From Bacteroidales bacterium UBA4179 (GTDB taxonomy: Bacteria > Bacteroidota > Bacteroidia > Bacteroidales > Dysgonomonadaceae), in NCBI GenBank assembly GCA_002381125.1, contig DFUT01000032.1:1-23065 (forward strand): DNA of 23,065 nucleotides, read 5' to 3'. Shown here piece by piece: positions 8,529 to 17,100 of the stretch. The translations under genes and the position numbers were made by a program. Position 1 is the first letter of the stretch, and every line of letters begins with the position of its first letter. The notes under the pieces are model-generated. The model was not told the origin of the DNA and did not search any database. It saw only the letters and a list, made by a program, of their open reading frames with translations.

Positions 8529-9701
8529 TTAGCTATACATGAATTTTCCAAATTCGCTTTCTATGATCAACTCTTTTTTCTCCGATTTTTCCACATATCC
8601 TACAATTTGCGCATCCACGTTAAACGACCGGGAAATTTCGATAATACGCTGAGCATAAGCCTCTGGAAGATAGATTTCCATTCGATGCCCCATATTGAAA
8701 ACCTTGTACATTTCTTCCCAATCCGTTTCTGATTGTTGTTGGATAAGAGAAAAGAGAGGCGGGATAGGGAAAAGATTATTTTTGACAACCCTGAGTCCTT
8801 CATCTAAGAAGTGTAAGATTTTTGTTTGACCACCACCCGTACAATGAACCATTCCATGAATATTGTTTCGTAATTCTTTGAAAACCAGCGATATAATAGG
8901 GGAGTATGTGCGGGTAGGGGACAGCAACAGTTTACCGACATTAATACCCGGAATTACACTTTCATCCGTCAATTTCAATTTACCCGCATAGACAAGCGAT
9001 GAAGGCATGCCGGGATCGTAACTTTCGGGATATTTTTGAGCGAGATAGTTGGAAAATACATCGTGTCGAGCCGACGTCAGACCATTGCTGCCTATGCCAC
9101 TGTTGTATTCTTTCTCGTAAGTTGCTTGTCCATAAGATGATAATCCTACGATAACATCGCCGGCACGAATATTTGCGTTATCGATAACATCGGAACGTTT
9201 CATGCGGCAAGTGACGGTACTGTCGACAATAATTGTTCGAACCAGATCGCCAACATCTGCCGTTTCGCCACCTGTAGGATAAATACGTACACCCAACGAT
9301 GATAATTCTTCGCACAATTCGTTTGTTCCGTTTATGATAGCCGATATTACTTCGCCGGGAATGAGGTTTTTGTTTCTCCCGATAGTCGACGACAATAAAA
9401 TATTGTCATCGGCTCCCACGCATAGTAAGTCATCAACGTTCATGATCACGGCATCTTGAGCTATTCCTTTCCATACGGAAAGATCGCCTGTTTCGCGCCA
9501 ATAAACGTAAGCGAGAGATGATTTTGTTCCGGCGCCATCTGCATGCATGATATTGCAATAAGACGTATCTGCACCTAAAATATCGGGAATTATTTTGCAA
9601 AAAGCTTTTGGAAAAATTCCTTTATCCAAATTTTTAATCGCATTATGTACATCTTCTTTTGAAGCTGAAACACCGCGTAAATTATAACGTTGGCTTGTCA
9701 T
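8529..9701 (-). CDS. purM: Phosphoribosylformylglycinamidine cyclo-ligase (AIR synthetase)
   Basis: PurM closes the imidazole ring to form aminoimidazole ribonucleotide in purine synthesis, using ATP. Visible PurM/PurL-superfamily blocks are the N-terminal YNLRGVSASKEDVH (residues 6-19), the ATP-site motif HADGAGTK (53-60), AQDAVIMNVDDLLCVGA (81-97), and TGGETADVGD (143-152). At 390 residues it is the longer form typical of Bacteroidetes rather than the 345-residue E. coli enzyme, and the sequence is divergent from it. It heads the series purM-prfA-pyrF-HD, and an exact -7 promoter box lies 56 bases upstream. The function is confident from domain blocks; a paralogous AIR-synthase-like role is a less likely alternative. 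Confidence 0.9.
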   Translation of the reverse strand: MTSQRYNLRGVSASKEDVHNAIKNLDKGIFPKAFCKIIPDILGADTSYCNIMHADGAGTKSSLAYVYWRETGDLSVWKGIAQDAVIMNVDDLLCVGADDNILLSSTIGRNKNLIPGEVISAIINGTNELCEELSSLGVRIYPTGGETADVGDLVRTIIVDSTVTCRMKRSDVIDNANIRAGDVIVGLSSYGQATYEKEYNSGIGSNGLTSARHDVFSNYLAQKYPESYDPGMPSSLVYAGKLKLTDESVIPGINVGKLLLSPTRTYSPIISLVFKELRNNIHGMVHCTGGGQTKILHFLDEGLRVVKNNLFPIPPLFSLIQQQSETDWEEMYKVFNMGHRMEIYLPEAYAQRIIEISRSFNVDAQIVGYVEKSEKKELIIESEFGKFMYS

Positions 9702-9756
9702 TTTTTACGAAAAGTTTTTCTGTTTTTAAAATTCACTATGATGGAAGATTCCTGTA

Positions 9757-9764
9757 CAAAGATA
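9757..9764 (-). promoter_or_regulatory. -7 promoter element for the purM-prfA-pyrF-HD operon
   Basis: Read on the - strand this is TATCTTTG, an exact match to the Bacteroidetes -7 consensus TAnnTTTG, 56 bases before the purM ATG and downstream of the preceding terminator. No clear TTTG -33 element is at the expected distance. The same octamer precedes rpmE2. Confidence 0.55.
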
Positions 9765-9921
9765 CTATTTTAAATCATTCATTTTTATTTTGCTTTATGT
9801 TAATCTTGTTTTTAATACGTGTAAAAACAATATAAAGACCATTATGTTTAATTGTAATCTGAGCTTTTATTTTCTTACCAATAACTTACCCTCTACTGCG
9901 TAACAATAAAGTAAAAAATAA

Positions 9922-9962
9922 TTTCCCCCTGCAACACTTATCGGAAGTATTACAGGGGGAAA
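9922..9962 (-). terminator. Strong rho-independent terminator after the TPR gene
   Basis: The arms TTTCCCCCTGCAACACTT (9922-9939) and AAGTATTACAGGGGGAAA (9945-9962) pair over 18 positions on the - strand (two G-U wobbles), with a five-base loop. The - strand continues into TTATTTTTT. It lies 17 bases after the TPR gene stop and separates the gyrA-TPR unit from the purM operon. Confidence 0.85.
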
Positions 9963-9978
9963 AATTAGTAAACTAAAT

Positions 9979-11259
9979 TTATTGGTTGATATTCAATTCA
10001 GCTTCCACCTCTTGAAGTTCTTTTGATTTATCGACACCCAGCAAGCTCAAATTGTAATATACGTTTCGTAATTTCAATAAGGCAGAATTTATTTCGGATT
10101 CACCGGCGTTACGCGCTCTCAACAATTCTGTATATTCTTCTAATAATGGCAACGCTTTCTGATAAAATTCCAACGTTTTTTTATCGTTTTCAATCTGCTG
10201 TTGCCGGTCTGTCATGGTTGCCGTTTTCTCTTTCAAATCCTGTGCCTGAAGAATGTAATTTACAGCCAGCCCTTCCAATGCTCTTTCACAATTCGGATCT
10301 TGAGCTAATGCTTTATTGTATTCGGCTTCAGCATCGGCATAATTTTTCCTTTCCACCAGCAAAGCTGCTTTCACACTGTTCAGATCACAGGCATTCGACG
10401 GATCATTGGCAATGGCTTTGTCCAAATATTCCATTGCTTTTTCGTGATCGCCCTGGCGAATGTATATATTGATCAGATTAGGAATAAAATATTTGCTTTC
10501 AGGAAATTTTTCAGCTCCTACGTAAAGTATTTCCATAAATTTGGTAGAATCTCCTACTTGAAGATACTCACTTGCCAACAACTCGTATAAGTCGCTCTCT
10601 CTATAAGCACTATTTTCGATGAAGGGTTGTTCTTCGACAGCTCTTTGGATAAGTTCTATTGCCCTCTCGTGATCATCGGCCTGAATAGCCGTAATGATGG
10701 CATAATATTTAATAATCTGATAGGTACTATCCAATACAAATTCATCTTTATTTTCTTCGAACATTGGCAGATTGGGTATTGTCCAATATATTTCGAAACA
10801 TTCCGAAGCTTTGGCATAATTTTTTTGATCGTTAAAATACACGCCTGCATTGATATAATAAGGCTGGTTGGCTTTTAAAATAGATGCAATATCTTTTCTT
10901 ACCTTGTTTCGCACTTTGCCTTTCTCATCGGGTATCTGTCCGAGCGAATCGGCTTTTACATAGGGATAGTAAGATTCCAGCAATCCCTCGTACATCACTT
11001 TTTCATTTGACGGTTTATCGAGCATTTGGTTCATTCTTTCGTTATCGAATGCTTTGTTCCCAATATCGCCGTAAAGTTTCCATGTTTCCGGATCATTGGC
11101 GGTTTCAGGGTGATTAATAGCCTGTTTAATCAACGTTCGTGCTTCTTCTAAATTGTTACTGTCAAGAGCACGTTTAGCATCTTTCAAAACTTTTTTTTGA
11201 GCGAACATTGTGCCCGCTGAAAAAACCGTTATCAAGGTAAAAAAAAGAAATTTCTTCAT
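9979..11259 (-). CDS. Exported tetratricopeptide-repeat protein
   Basis: A 426-residue secreted TPR protein of unknown specific role. The start at 11259 gives a clean Sec signal peptide, MKKFLFFTLITVFSAGTMFA, with cleavage expected before QKKV; an in-frame ATG at 11280 would add seven residues (MIKKQIK) before it. The mature protein is helical with TPR-like units: an N-terminal pair (KRALDSNNLEEARTLIKQA) and a clearer C-terminal block around YIRQGDHEKAMEYLDKAIAN and ADAEAEYNKALAQDPNCERA, then a charged helix near the end. TPRs mediate protein contacts. It lies 61 bases after gyrA on the same strand with no terminator between them, so it is probably cotranscribed, an association I recall from other Bacteroidales. 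It is followed by a strong terminator. Periplasmic location is inferred from the signal peptide; no lipobox Cys is present. Confidence 0.88.
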   Translation of the reverse strand: MKKFLFFTLITVFSAGTMFAQKKVLKDAKRALDSNNLEEARTLIKQAINHPETANDPETWKLYGDIGNKAFDNERMNQMLDKPSNEKVMYEGLLESYYPYVKADSLGQIPDEKGKVRNKVRKDIASILKANQPYYINAGVYFNDQKNYAKASECFEIYWTIPNLPMFEENKDEFVLDSTYQIIKYYAIITAIQADDHERAIELIQRAVEEQPFIENSAYRESDLYELLASEYLQVGDSTKFMEILYVGAEKFPESKYFIPNLINIYIRQGDHEKAMEYLDKAIANDPSNACDLNSVKAALLVERKNYADAEAEYNKALAQDPNCERALEGLAVNYILQAQDLKEKTATMTDRQQQIENDKKTLEFYQKALPLLEEYTELLRARNAGESEINSALLKLRNVYYNLSLLGVDKSKELQEVEAELNINQ

Positions 11260-11320
11260 TTTTATTTGTTTTTTAATCATTAATTAATTTTTTTTGCAAT
11301 TTCCATGCTAATGCTGAGCG

Positions 11321-13861
11321 TTATTCTGCTTGTTCAATACTATTTTCTACGTCGCCATCATCATTTAATTCATTCGTTTCGCTGTCTTCCAGATCTTCCG
11401 AATTTACTTTGCAAACAGACGCAATTTCATCGTTTCGTTTATCTAAATTGATGAGACGAACCCCTTGCGTTGCTCTTCCCATGATGCGAATATCGGAAAT
11501 TTTTACGCGTATTGCAATCCCAGACTTGTTAATTATCATTAAATTGTTATCGTCTGTTACACTTTTCACAGCTACCAATTTGCCTGTTTTTTCTGTAATA
11601 TTCAGAGTTTTAATCCCTTTTCCCCCTCTTCTCGTGACGCGATATACCGGCTCTCCATCTTCATCGTTCAAGTATGTTCGTTTTCCGTATCCTTGTTCCG
11701 AAACAACCAATATTGTGTTTTTCGAATCAGGATTCATGCAAATCATCCCGATAACATAGTCTTCTCCATCTTCATCGAGTGTCATTCCTTTCACGCCGGT
11801 AGCCGTACGTCCCATTGGACGGACATCCGATTCGTGAAATCGAATGGCGCGCCCATTTCTGTTTGCCAATATGACATCTTTATTCCCATCGGTTAAACGT
11901 ACCGATATTACTTGATCGTCCTCTCTTAGAGTAATGGCATTTACACCGTTTTGACGTGGACGCGAATAAGCTTCCAGCAATGTTTTTTTCACTATCCCAT
12001 TTTTAGTGCAGAAAAGGAGATAATGCGAATTGATATACGCTTCATCATCCAATGTAGGCACACGGACAAAAGCCGTCACGGCATCATCGGGATCGATATT
12101 CAACAAATTTTGTATGGCTCTTCCTTTAGAGGTTCTGGTGCCCTCGGGAATTTCGTATACACGCAGCCAATAGCATTTCCCTTTCTGTGTGAAGAAAAGC
12201 ATGTAGTTATGGTTGGTAGCGGGGTAAATAAATTCAACAAAATCTTCGTCACGTGTTTCGGAACCTTTAGATCCTACCCCACCCCTATTTTGTGTGCGAA
12301 ACTCCGACAAAGGCGTACGTTTGATATAACCCATATGCGAAATGGTGATGATCATTTCGTCATCGGCATAAAAGTCTTCAGGATTTAATTCTTCTGATGC
12401 ATAAATAATTTCAGAACGGCGCTCGTCGCCATATTTGTCTCTTATTTCAATCAGTTCGTCTTTGATGACTTGCATGCATAAGTCGTCATTGTTTAGAATT
12501 TCCTTGAAGTATTCGATTTGTTTTTTAATCTCTCCATATTCGGTGCGAAGCTTATCCTGTTCCAACCCCGTTAACTGTCGCAGACGCATTTCCACTATTG
12601 CACGAGACTGAACTTCAGAGAGTTGAAAGCGATTTATCAATCGCTCCATAGCCTCTTTCGGGTTACTTGAACTACGGATAATGGCAATTACTTCGTCGAT
12701 ATTGTCGGATGCAACGATTAAACCTTCCAGAATATGTGCTCTTTCTTCCGCTTTATTGAGGTCGAATTTTGTTCTTCTAATCACCACTTCATGTCGATGT
12801 TCCACAAACTGCTCAATCATATCTTTCAGGTTGAGCATTTGGGGGCGTCCTTTTACCAATGCAATATTGTTTACATTGAACGACGATTGTAAAGCGGTGA
12901 GTTTATAAAGTTTGTTTAACACAACATTGGCATTGGCATCGCGTTTTATATCGATCACGATACGCATTCCTTGACGATCGCTTTCATCGTTGATATTCGA
13001 GATTCCTTCGATCTTTTTATCCGTGACCAAATCGGCAATGTGCTTAATCAAGTCGGCTTTGTTCACCATATAGGGGATTTCCGTAATAATGATCTGATCG
13101 TGTGTTTTATCGGTTTCAATTTCGGCTTTTCCGCGTATTACGATTCGTCCTCTTCCCGTTTCAAAAGCCTCTTTCACACCTTCGTATCCATATATGTATC
13201 CACCTGTGGGGAAATCGGGTGCTTTGACATATTGCATAAGGCCTTTGACATCGATATATGGATTGTCGATATAAGCAATAATGCCGTTAATGCATTCCGT
13301 TAAATTATGGGGAGCTATGTTGGTAGCCATCCCTACTGCTATTCCTGCCGATCCGTTAATCAGCAAGTTGGGAATTCGTGTAGGGAGTACGGTTGGTTCA
13401 TTGAGCGTATCATCGAAATTCAATTGAAAATCCACCGTATCTTTATCGATATCGCGCAGCATTTCCTCGGCCAGTTTGTTTAGTCTTGCCTCGGTGTATC
13501 GCATAGCTGCTGGACTATCGCCGTCGATACTTCCCATGTTGCCTTGCCCGTCGATCAATGGATAACGCATGCTCCAGTCTTGTGCCATACGTACCATAGC
13601 ATTATACACCGATGAATCGCCATGAGGATGGTATTTTCCCAACACCTCCCCAACAATTCGGGCAGATTTTTTATGGGGTTTATCCGGAGTATTGCCCAAT
13701 TCATACATGCCGTAGAGAATACGTCTGTGAACGGGCTTAAGTCCGTCTCTTACATCGGGTAATGCTCTGGAAACAATAACAGACATCGAATAATCGATGT
13801 ATGCCGATTTCATTTCGTCTTCGATGTTAATCTGAATGATTCTTTCTTCCTGATCAATCAT
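11321..13861 (-). CDS. gyrA: DNA gyrase subunit A
   Basis: The A subunit of gyrase carries the DNA-breaking tyrosine and the DNA-wrapping C-terminal domain; with GyrB it introduces negative supercoils. The catalytic Tyr122 lies in AAMRYTEARL (118-127), at the same residue number as in E. coli. The quinolone-determining stretch KYHPHGDSSVYNAMVRMAQ (76-94) has Ser83 and Asn87. The coiled-coil and tower region runs to about 490, and the beta-pinwheel from about 500 has six repeated blades. The usual GyrA-box position reads QNRGGVG (524-530), while RRGGKG occurs later (744-749). The C-terminus (820-846) is an acidic tail. Length 846 and ATG at 13861 fit the family. ParC is less likely given the overall similarity to GyrA in the N-terminal domain. 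Confidence 0.95.
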   Translation of the reverse strand: MIDQEERIIQINIEDEMKSAYIDYSMSVIVSRALPDVRDGLKPVHRRILYGMYELGNTPDKPHKKSARIVGEVLGKYHPHGDSSVYNAMVRMAQDWSMRYPLIDGQGNMGSIDGDSPAAMRYTEARLNKLAEEMLRDIDKDTVDFQLNFDDTLNEPTVLPTRIPNLLINGSAGIAVGMATNIAPHNLTECINGIIAYIDNPYIDVKGLMQYVKAPDFPTGGYIYGYEGVKEAFETGRGRIVIRGKAEIETDKTHDQIIITEIPYMVNKADLIKHIADLVTDKKIEGISNINDESDRQGMRIVIDIKRDANANVVLNKLYKLTALQSSFNVNNIALVKGRPQMLNLKDMIEQFVEHRHEVVIRRTKFDLNKAEERAHILEGLIVASDNIDEVIAIIRSSSNPKEAMERLINRFQLSEVQSRAIVEMRLRQLTGLEQDKLRTEYGEIKKQIEYFKEILNNDDLCMQVIKDELIEIRDKYGDERRSEIIYASEELNPEDFYADDEMIITISHMGYIKRTPLSEFRTQNRGGVGSKGSETRDEDFVEFIYPATNHNYMLFFTQKGKCYWLRVYEIPEGTRTSKGRAIQNLLNIDPDDAVTAFVRVPTLDDEAYINSHYLLFCTKNGIVKKTLLEAYSRPRQNGVNAITLREDDQVISVRLTDGNKDVILANRNGRAIRFHESDVRPMGRTATGVKGMTLDEDGEDYVIGMICMNPDSKNTILVVSEQGYGKRTYLNDEDGEPVYRVTRRGGKGIKTLNITEKTGKLVAVKSVTDDNNLMIINKSGIAIRVKISDIRIMGRATQGVRLINLDKRNDEIASVCKVNSEDLEDSETNELNDDGDVENSIEQAE

Positions 13862-13899
13862 ATTATATTGCTTTATTTACAGTTTCTTTCTTTAAAATT

Positions 13900-13919
13900 A
13901 TAAGACGTATTTGTCTTAT
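13900..13919 (-). other. Hairpin in the gyrA leader
   Basis: ATAAGAC and GTCTTAT form a perfect 7-bp inverted repeat with a six-base loop, 39 bases before the gyrA ATG and inside the predicted untranslated leader. No T tract follows it on the - strand, so it does not look like a terminator. A regulatory role is only a possibility. Confidence 0.4.
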
Positions 13920-13964
13920 TTATAGACACCTATCAATTCTTGTCAGGTAGGTTGAAATATTCTA

Positions 13965-13996
13965 CTAAGGTACTGCTTTTTGTCGAATTTAACAAA
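13965..13996 (-). promoter_or_regulatory. Candidate gyrA promoter
   Basis: On the - strand TTTG (13993-13996) and TACCTTAG (13965-13972; one mismatch to TAnnTTTG) are separated by exactly 20 bases, the expected Bacteroidetes -33/-7 arrangement. This predicts a leader of roughly 95-100 bases before gyrA. It lies between the secA terminator and gyrA. Confidence 0.55.
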
Positions 13997-14008
13997 CAAC
14001 CCTTGCAT

Positions 14009-14024
14009 TTTTTGACGTCAAAAA
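14009..14024. promoter_or_regulatory. Perfect 16-bp palindrome upstream of the gyrA promoter
   Basis: TTTTTGACGTCAAAAA is an exact palindrome whose edge is 12 bases upstream of the predicted gyrA -33 element, a position where dimeric activators or repressors bind. It also supplies the T-rich tail of the secA terminator on the - strand, so its symmetry could be partly incidental. Confidence 0.3.
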
Positions 14025-14027
14025 TCG

Positions 14028-14068
14028 AAACAACCCGAGAGAACTTTTTACAATCTCCCGGGTTGTTT
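14028..14068 (-). terminator. Rho-independent terminator after secA
   Basis: The arms 14028-14042 and 14054-14068 pair over 15 positions with a single A-C mismatch (core CAACCCGAGAGA with TCTCCCGGGTTG) around an 11-base loop. On the - strand the stem ends in GTTGTTTCGATTTTT; on the + strand in TTTTT. It lies 47 bases after the secA stop and before the gyrA promoter. Confidence 0.8.
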
Positions 14069-14114
14069 TTAGGATCAAATTGTTTTACAATTATGTATTG
14101 TAATGGGTCTTGAT

Positions 14115-17100
14115 TTATCGTCCGTGACAATATTTGTATTTTTTGCCACTGCCACATGGACACGGCTCGTTGCGTCCAATCTTTTTTTCTACCCGTACCG
14201 GTTCCAATTTTCGTTCTTGTTGCTTAGAATCTCTTCCACCATTTCTTCCTTGATTTTGATTGAGCACTCCAGCCATTTCATCTTTTCGGGTACGGTATTT
14301 ACTGTAATCGGTTTTTCGTTCCGGAGCGGCTTGTCTAACGTTTCTCGGGTCTTGAACGGGAATTTGTCCGCGCATCAAAATAGATACGGCCTCGGTATCG
14401 ATTTCTTCGATCATTCTTTTAAAAAGTTCAAACGATTCCAATTTATAGATCAACAATGGATCTTTTTGTTCATAAGTAACATTTTGAACCGATTGGCGCA
14501 GATCATCCATTTCGCGTAGGTGCTCTTTCCAATGTTCATCGATTGTATGCAACAAAATGGCTTTTTCGAATGATTTCACCAACGCTTTCGAACCCGTTTC
14601 GTATGCTTCTTTCAAGTTGGTGGTTATGTTGTAAATTTTCTTTCCATCGGTTATGGGAATAAGAATGTTTTCATACATGGCACCTTGGCTTTCATACACC
14701 TGTTTGATTACGGGTTGGGTAATCTCGGCCATTTTTTCTGTTTTCCGTTTGAAACTGTTCAGTGCTTTTTCGAAAATTTTTTCAGCCTGCTGGGCCGGTT
14801 TCAACGATTTCATCTCCTCTTCGGTAAACGGAATTTCGATTGCCATAATGCGATACAATTCCATTTTCATGTTTTCGTAATCGTCCTCGTTTTCTTCAAC
14901 AATTCGATTAACGGTATTTTGTATCATGTTAATGACATCCATTTCGATACGTTCACCAATCAGGGCGTGTCTTCTTCGTTTGTAGATGACTTCACGCTGG
15001 GCATTCATCACATCGTCGTATTCGAGCAAACGTTTGCGGATTCCGTAGTTGTTTTCTTCCACCTTCTTTTGTGCTCGTTCAACCGATTTGCTCAGCATGT
15101 CGTGTTCCAGTACATCACCTTCCTCAAATCCCATGCGATCCATTAAGCCTGCAATTCTTTCGGTTGCAAACAGACGCATCAGGTCGTCTTCCAGCGAAAC
15201 GAAGAATACCGACGATCCGGGATCGCCCTGACGCCCGGCACGTCCTCTCAACTGACGATCGACTCTTCGAGACTCGTGACGTTCGGTGCCGATAATTGCC
15301 AACCCGCCGGCTTCACGTACTTCTTGCGAAAGTTTTATATCGGTACCGCGTCCGGCCATGTTCGTTGCAATGGTAACCACTCCTTTTTGTCCGGCATTGG
15401 CTACAATTTCGGCTTCGCGCTGATGCAATTTGGCATTCAGTACGCTGTGTTTAATCTTGCGAAGATTCAGCATTCGGCTCAACAACTCCGATGTTTCGAC
15501 CGATGTCGTGCCCACCAAAACCGGCCTCCCCTGATTGACCATTTCTTCGATTTCTTCGATGACCGCATTGTATTTCTCGCGCTTTGTTCGATAAATTCGG
15601 TCGTTCATATCGATACGGATAACCGGTTCATTGGTGGGAATTACCACTACATCCAATTTGTAGATATCCCAAAATTCGCCTGCTTCTGTTTCGGCAGTTC
15701 CGGTCATGCCCGCAAGTTTGTGATACATTCGGAAGTAATTTTGCAGGGTAATGGTTGCAAACGTCTGCGTGGCGGCTTCCACCTTTACCCGTTCTTTGGC
15801 TTCAATGGCTTGATGCAGACCATCGGAGTAACGACGTCCTTCCATGATACGTCCCGTTTGTTCGTCTACGATTTTCACTTTGTTGTCGATCACCACATAT
15901 TCGTCGTCTTTATCAAATAAAGTATACGCTTTCAACAACTGATTGATGGTATGAACCCGTTCCGATTTTATGGCATAATTTTGGAGCAGTTCGTCTTTTT
16001 TTGCCATTTTTTCTTCTTCGGTAAGGTTTTCATTTTCCAATTCGGCCAATTGAGATCCGATATCCGGTAAGACGAAGAACAAGGGGTCGTCCGTTTTTCC
16101 GGTCAGCATGTCAATGCCTTTTTCCGTAAGTTCTACCGTATTGTTTTTCTCGTCGATTATGAAATACAATGGGTCCGTCACGATGTGCATATTGCGCATC
16201 TGATCCTGCATGTAAAATTCTTCTGTTTTGAGCATTGCCGCTTTTACGCCGGGTTCGCTCAAAAATTTGATCAACGGTTTGTATTTCGGCATACCTTTAA
16301 AGGAACGATATAGGAGCAATGTTCCTTCTTCTTGTTCCTTTTTGTCTTCTGAGGCCATTTTTGTTTTGGCTTCCGCAAGTAGGCGCGTTGTCAGATCGCG
16401 TTGTGCTTTTACCAACATTTCTACTTGTGGACGAAAAGTTTCAAAAAGTTGGTCATCGCCTTTCGGTACGGGTCCCGATATAATTAGAGGTGTACGTGCA
16501 TCGTCAATCAATACCGAGTCTACTTCGTCCACGATGGCGTAATTGAGTTTACGCTGCACAAGGTCTTTTGGCGATAGTGCCATGTTGTCGCGCAGATAGT
16601 CGAATCCGAATTCGTTGTTTGTTCCAAAAGTAATATCGGCTTCGTATGCTCTGCGTCGTGCTTCGGAATTCGGTTCGTGTTTGTCGATACAATCCACCGA
16701 GAGGCCGTGAAACATATACAGTGGGCCCATCCATTCCGCATCGCGTTTCGACAGGTAATCGTTAACCGTAACCACGTGTACACCGTTGTGCGTAAGCGCA
16801 TTCAAAAAAACGGGTAGTGTGGCAACCAGCGTTTTCCCCTCACCTGTAGCCATCTCTGCAATTTTCCCTTTGTGCAGCACAACGCCTCCAAACAGTTGCA
16901 CATCGTAGTGTACCATATCCCAGGTAATTTCGTTGCCTCCTGCCATCCAGCGATTTTTATAGATGGCTTTATCACCTTCAATCCGAATAAAGTCGTGCGT
17001 GGCAGCCAATTCACGGTCAAAATCGGTAGCTGTTACCACCAGTTCCTCGTTCTCTTTGAAACGGCGAGCAGTATCTTTCATTATGGCAAAAGCCTCCGGA

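Noticed and set aside
7817..8542. A 241-codon open frame on the + strand opposite prfA
   Set aside because: It lies antisense to a fully conserved release factor, is rich in Ser as expected for a mirrored frame, and shows no domain or start signal.
13933..14163. A 76-codon - strand frame across the secA-gyrA gap
   Set aside because: It overlaps the secA 3' end and runs through the secA terminator and the gyrA promoter; it has no family resemblance.
15276..15920. A 214-codon + strand open frame inside secA
   Set aside because: It is antisense to conserved SecA motifs, and its His/Phe-rich composition is that of a complementary-strand artefact.
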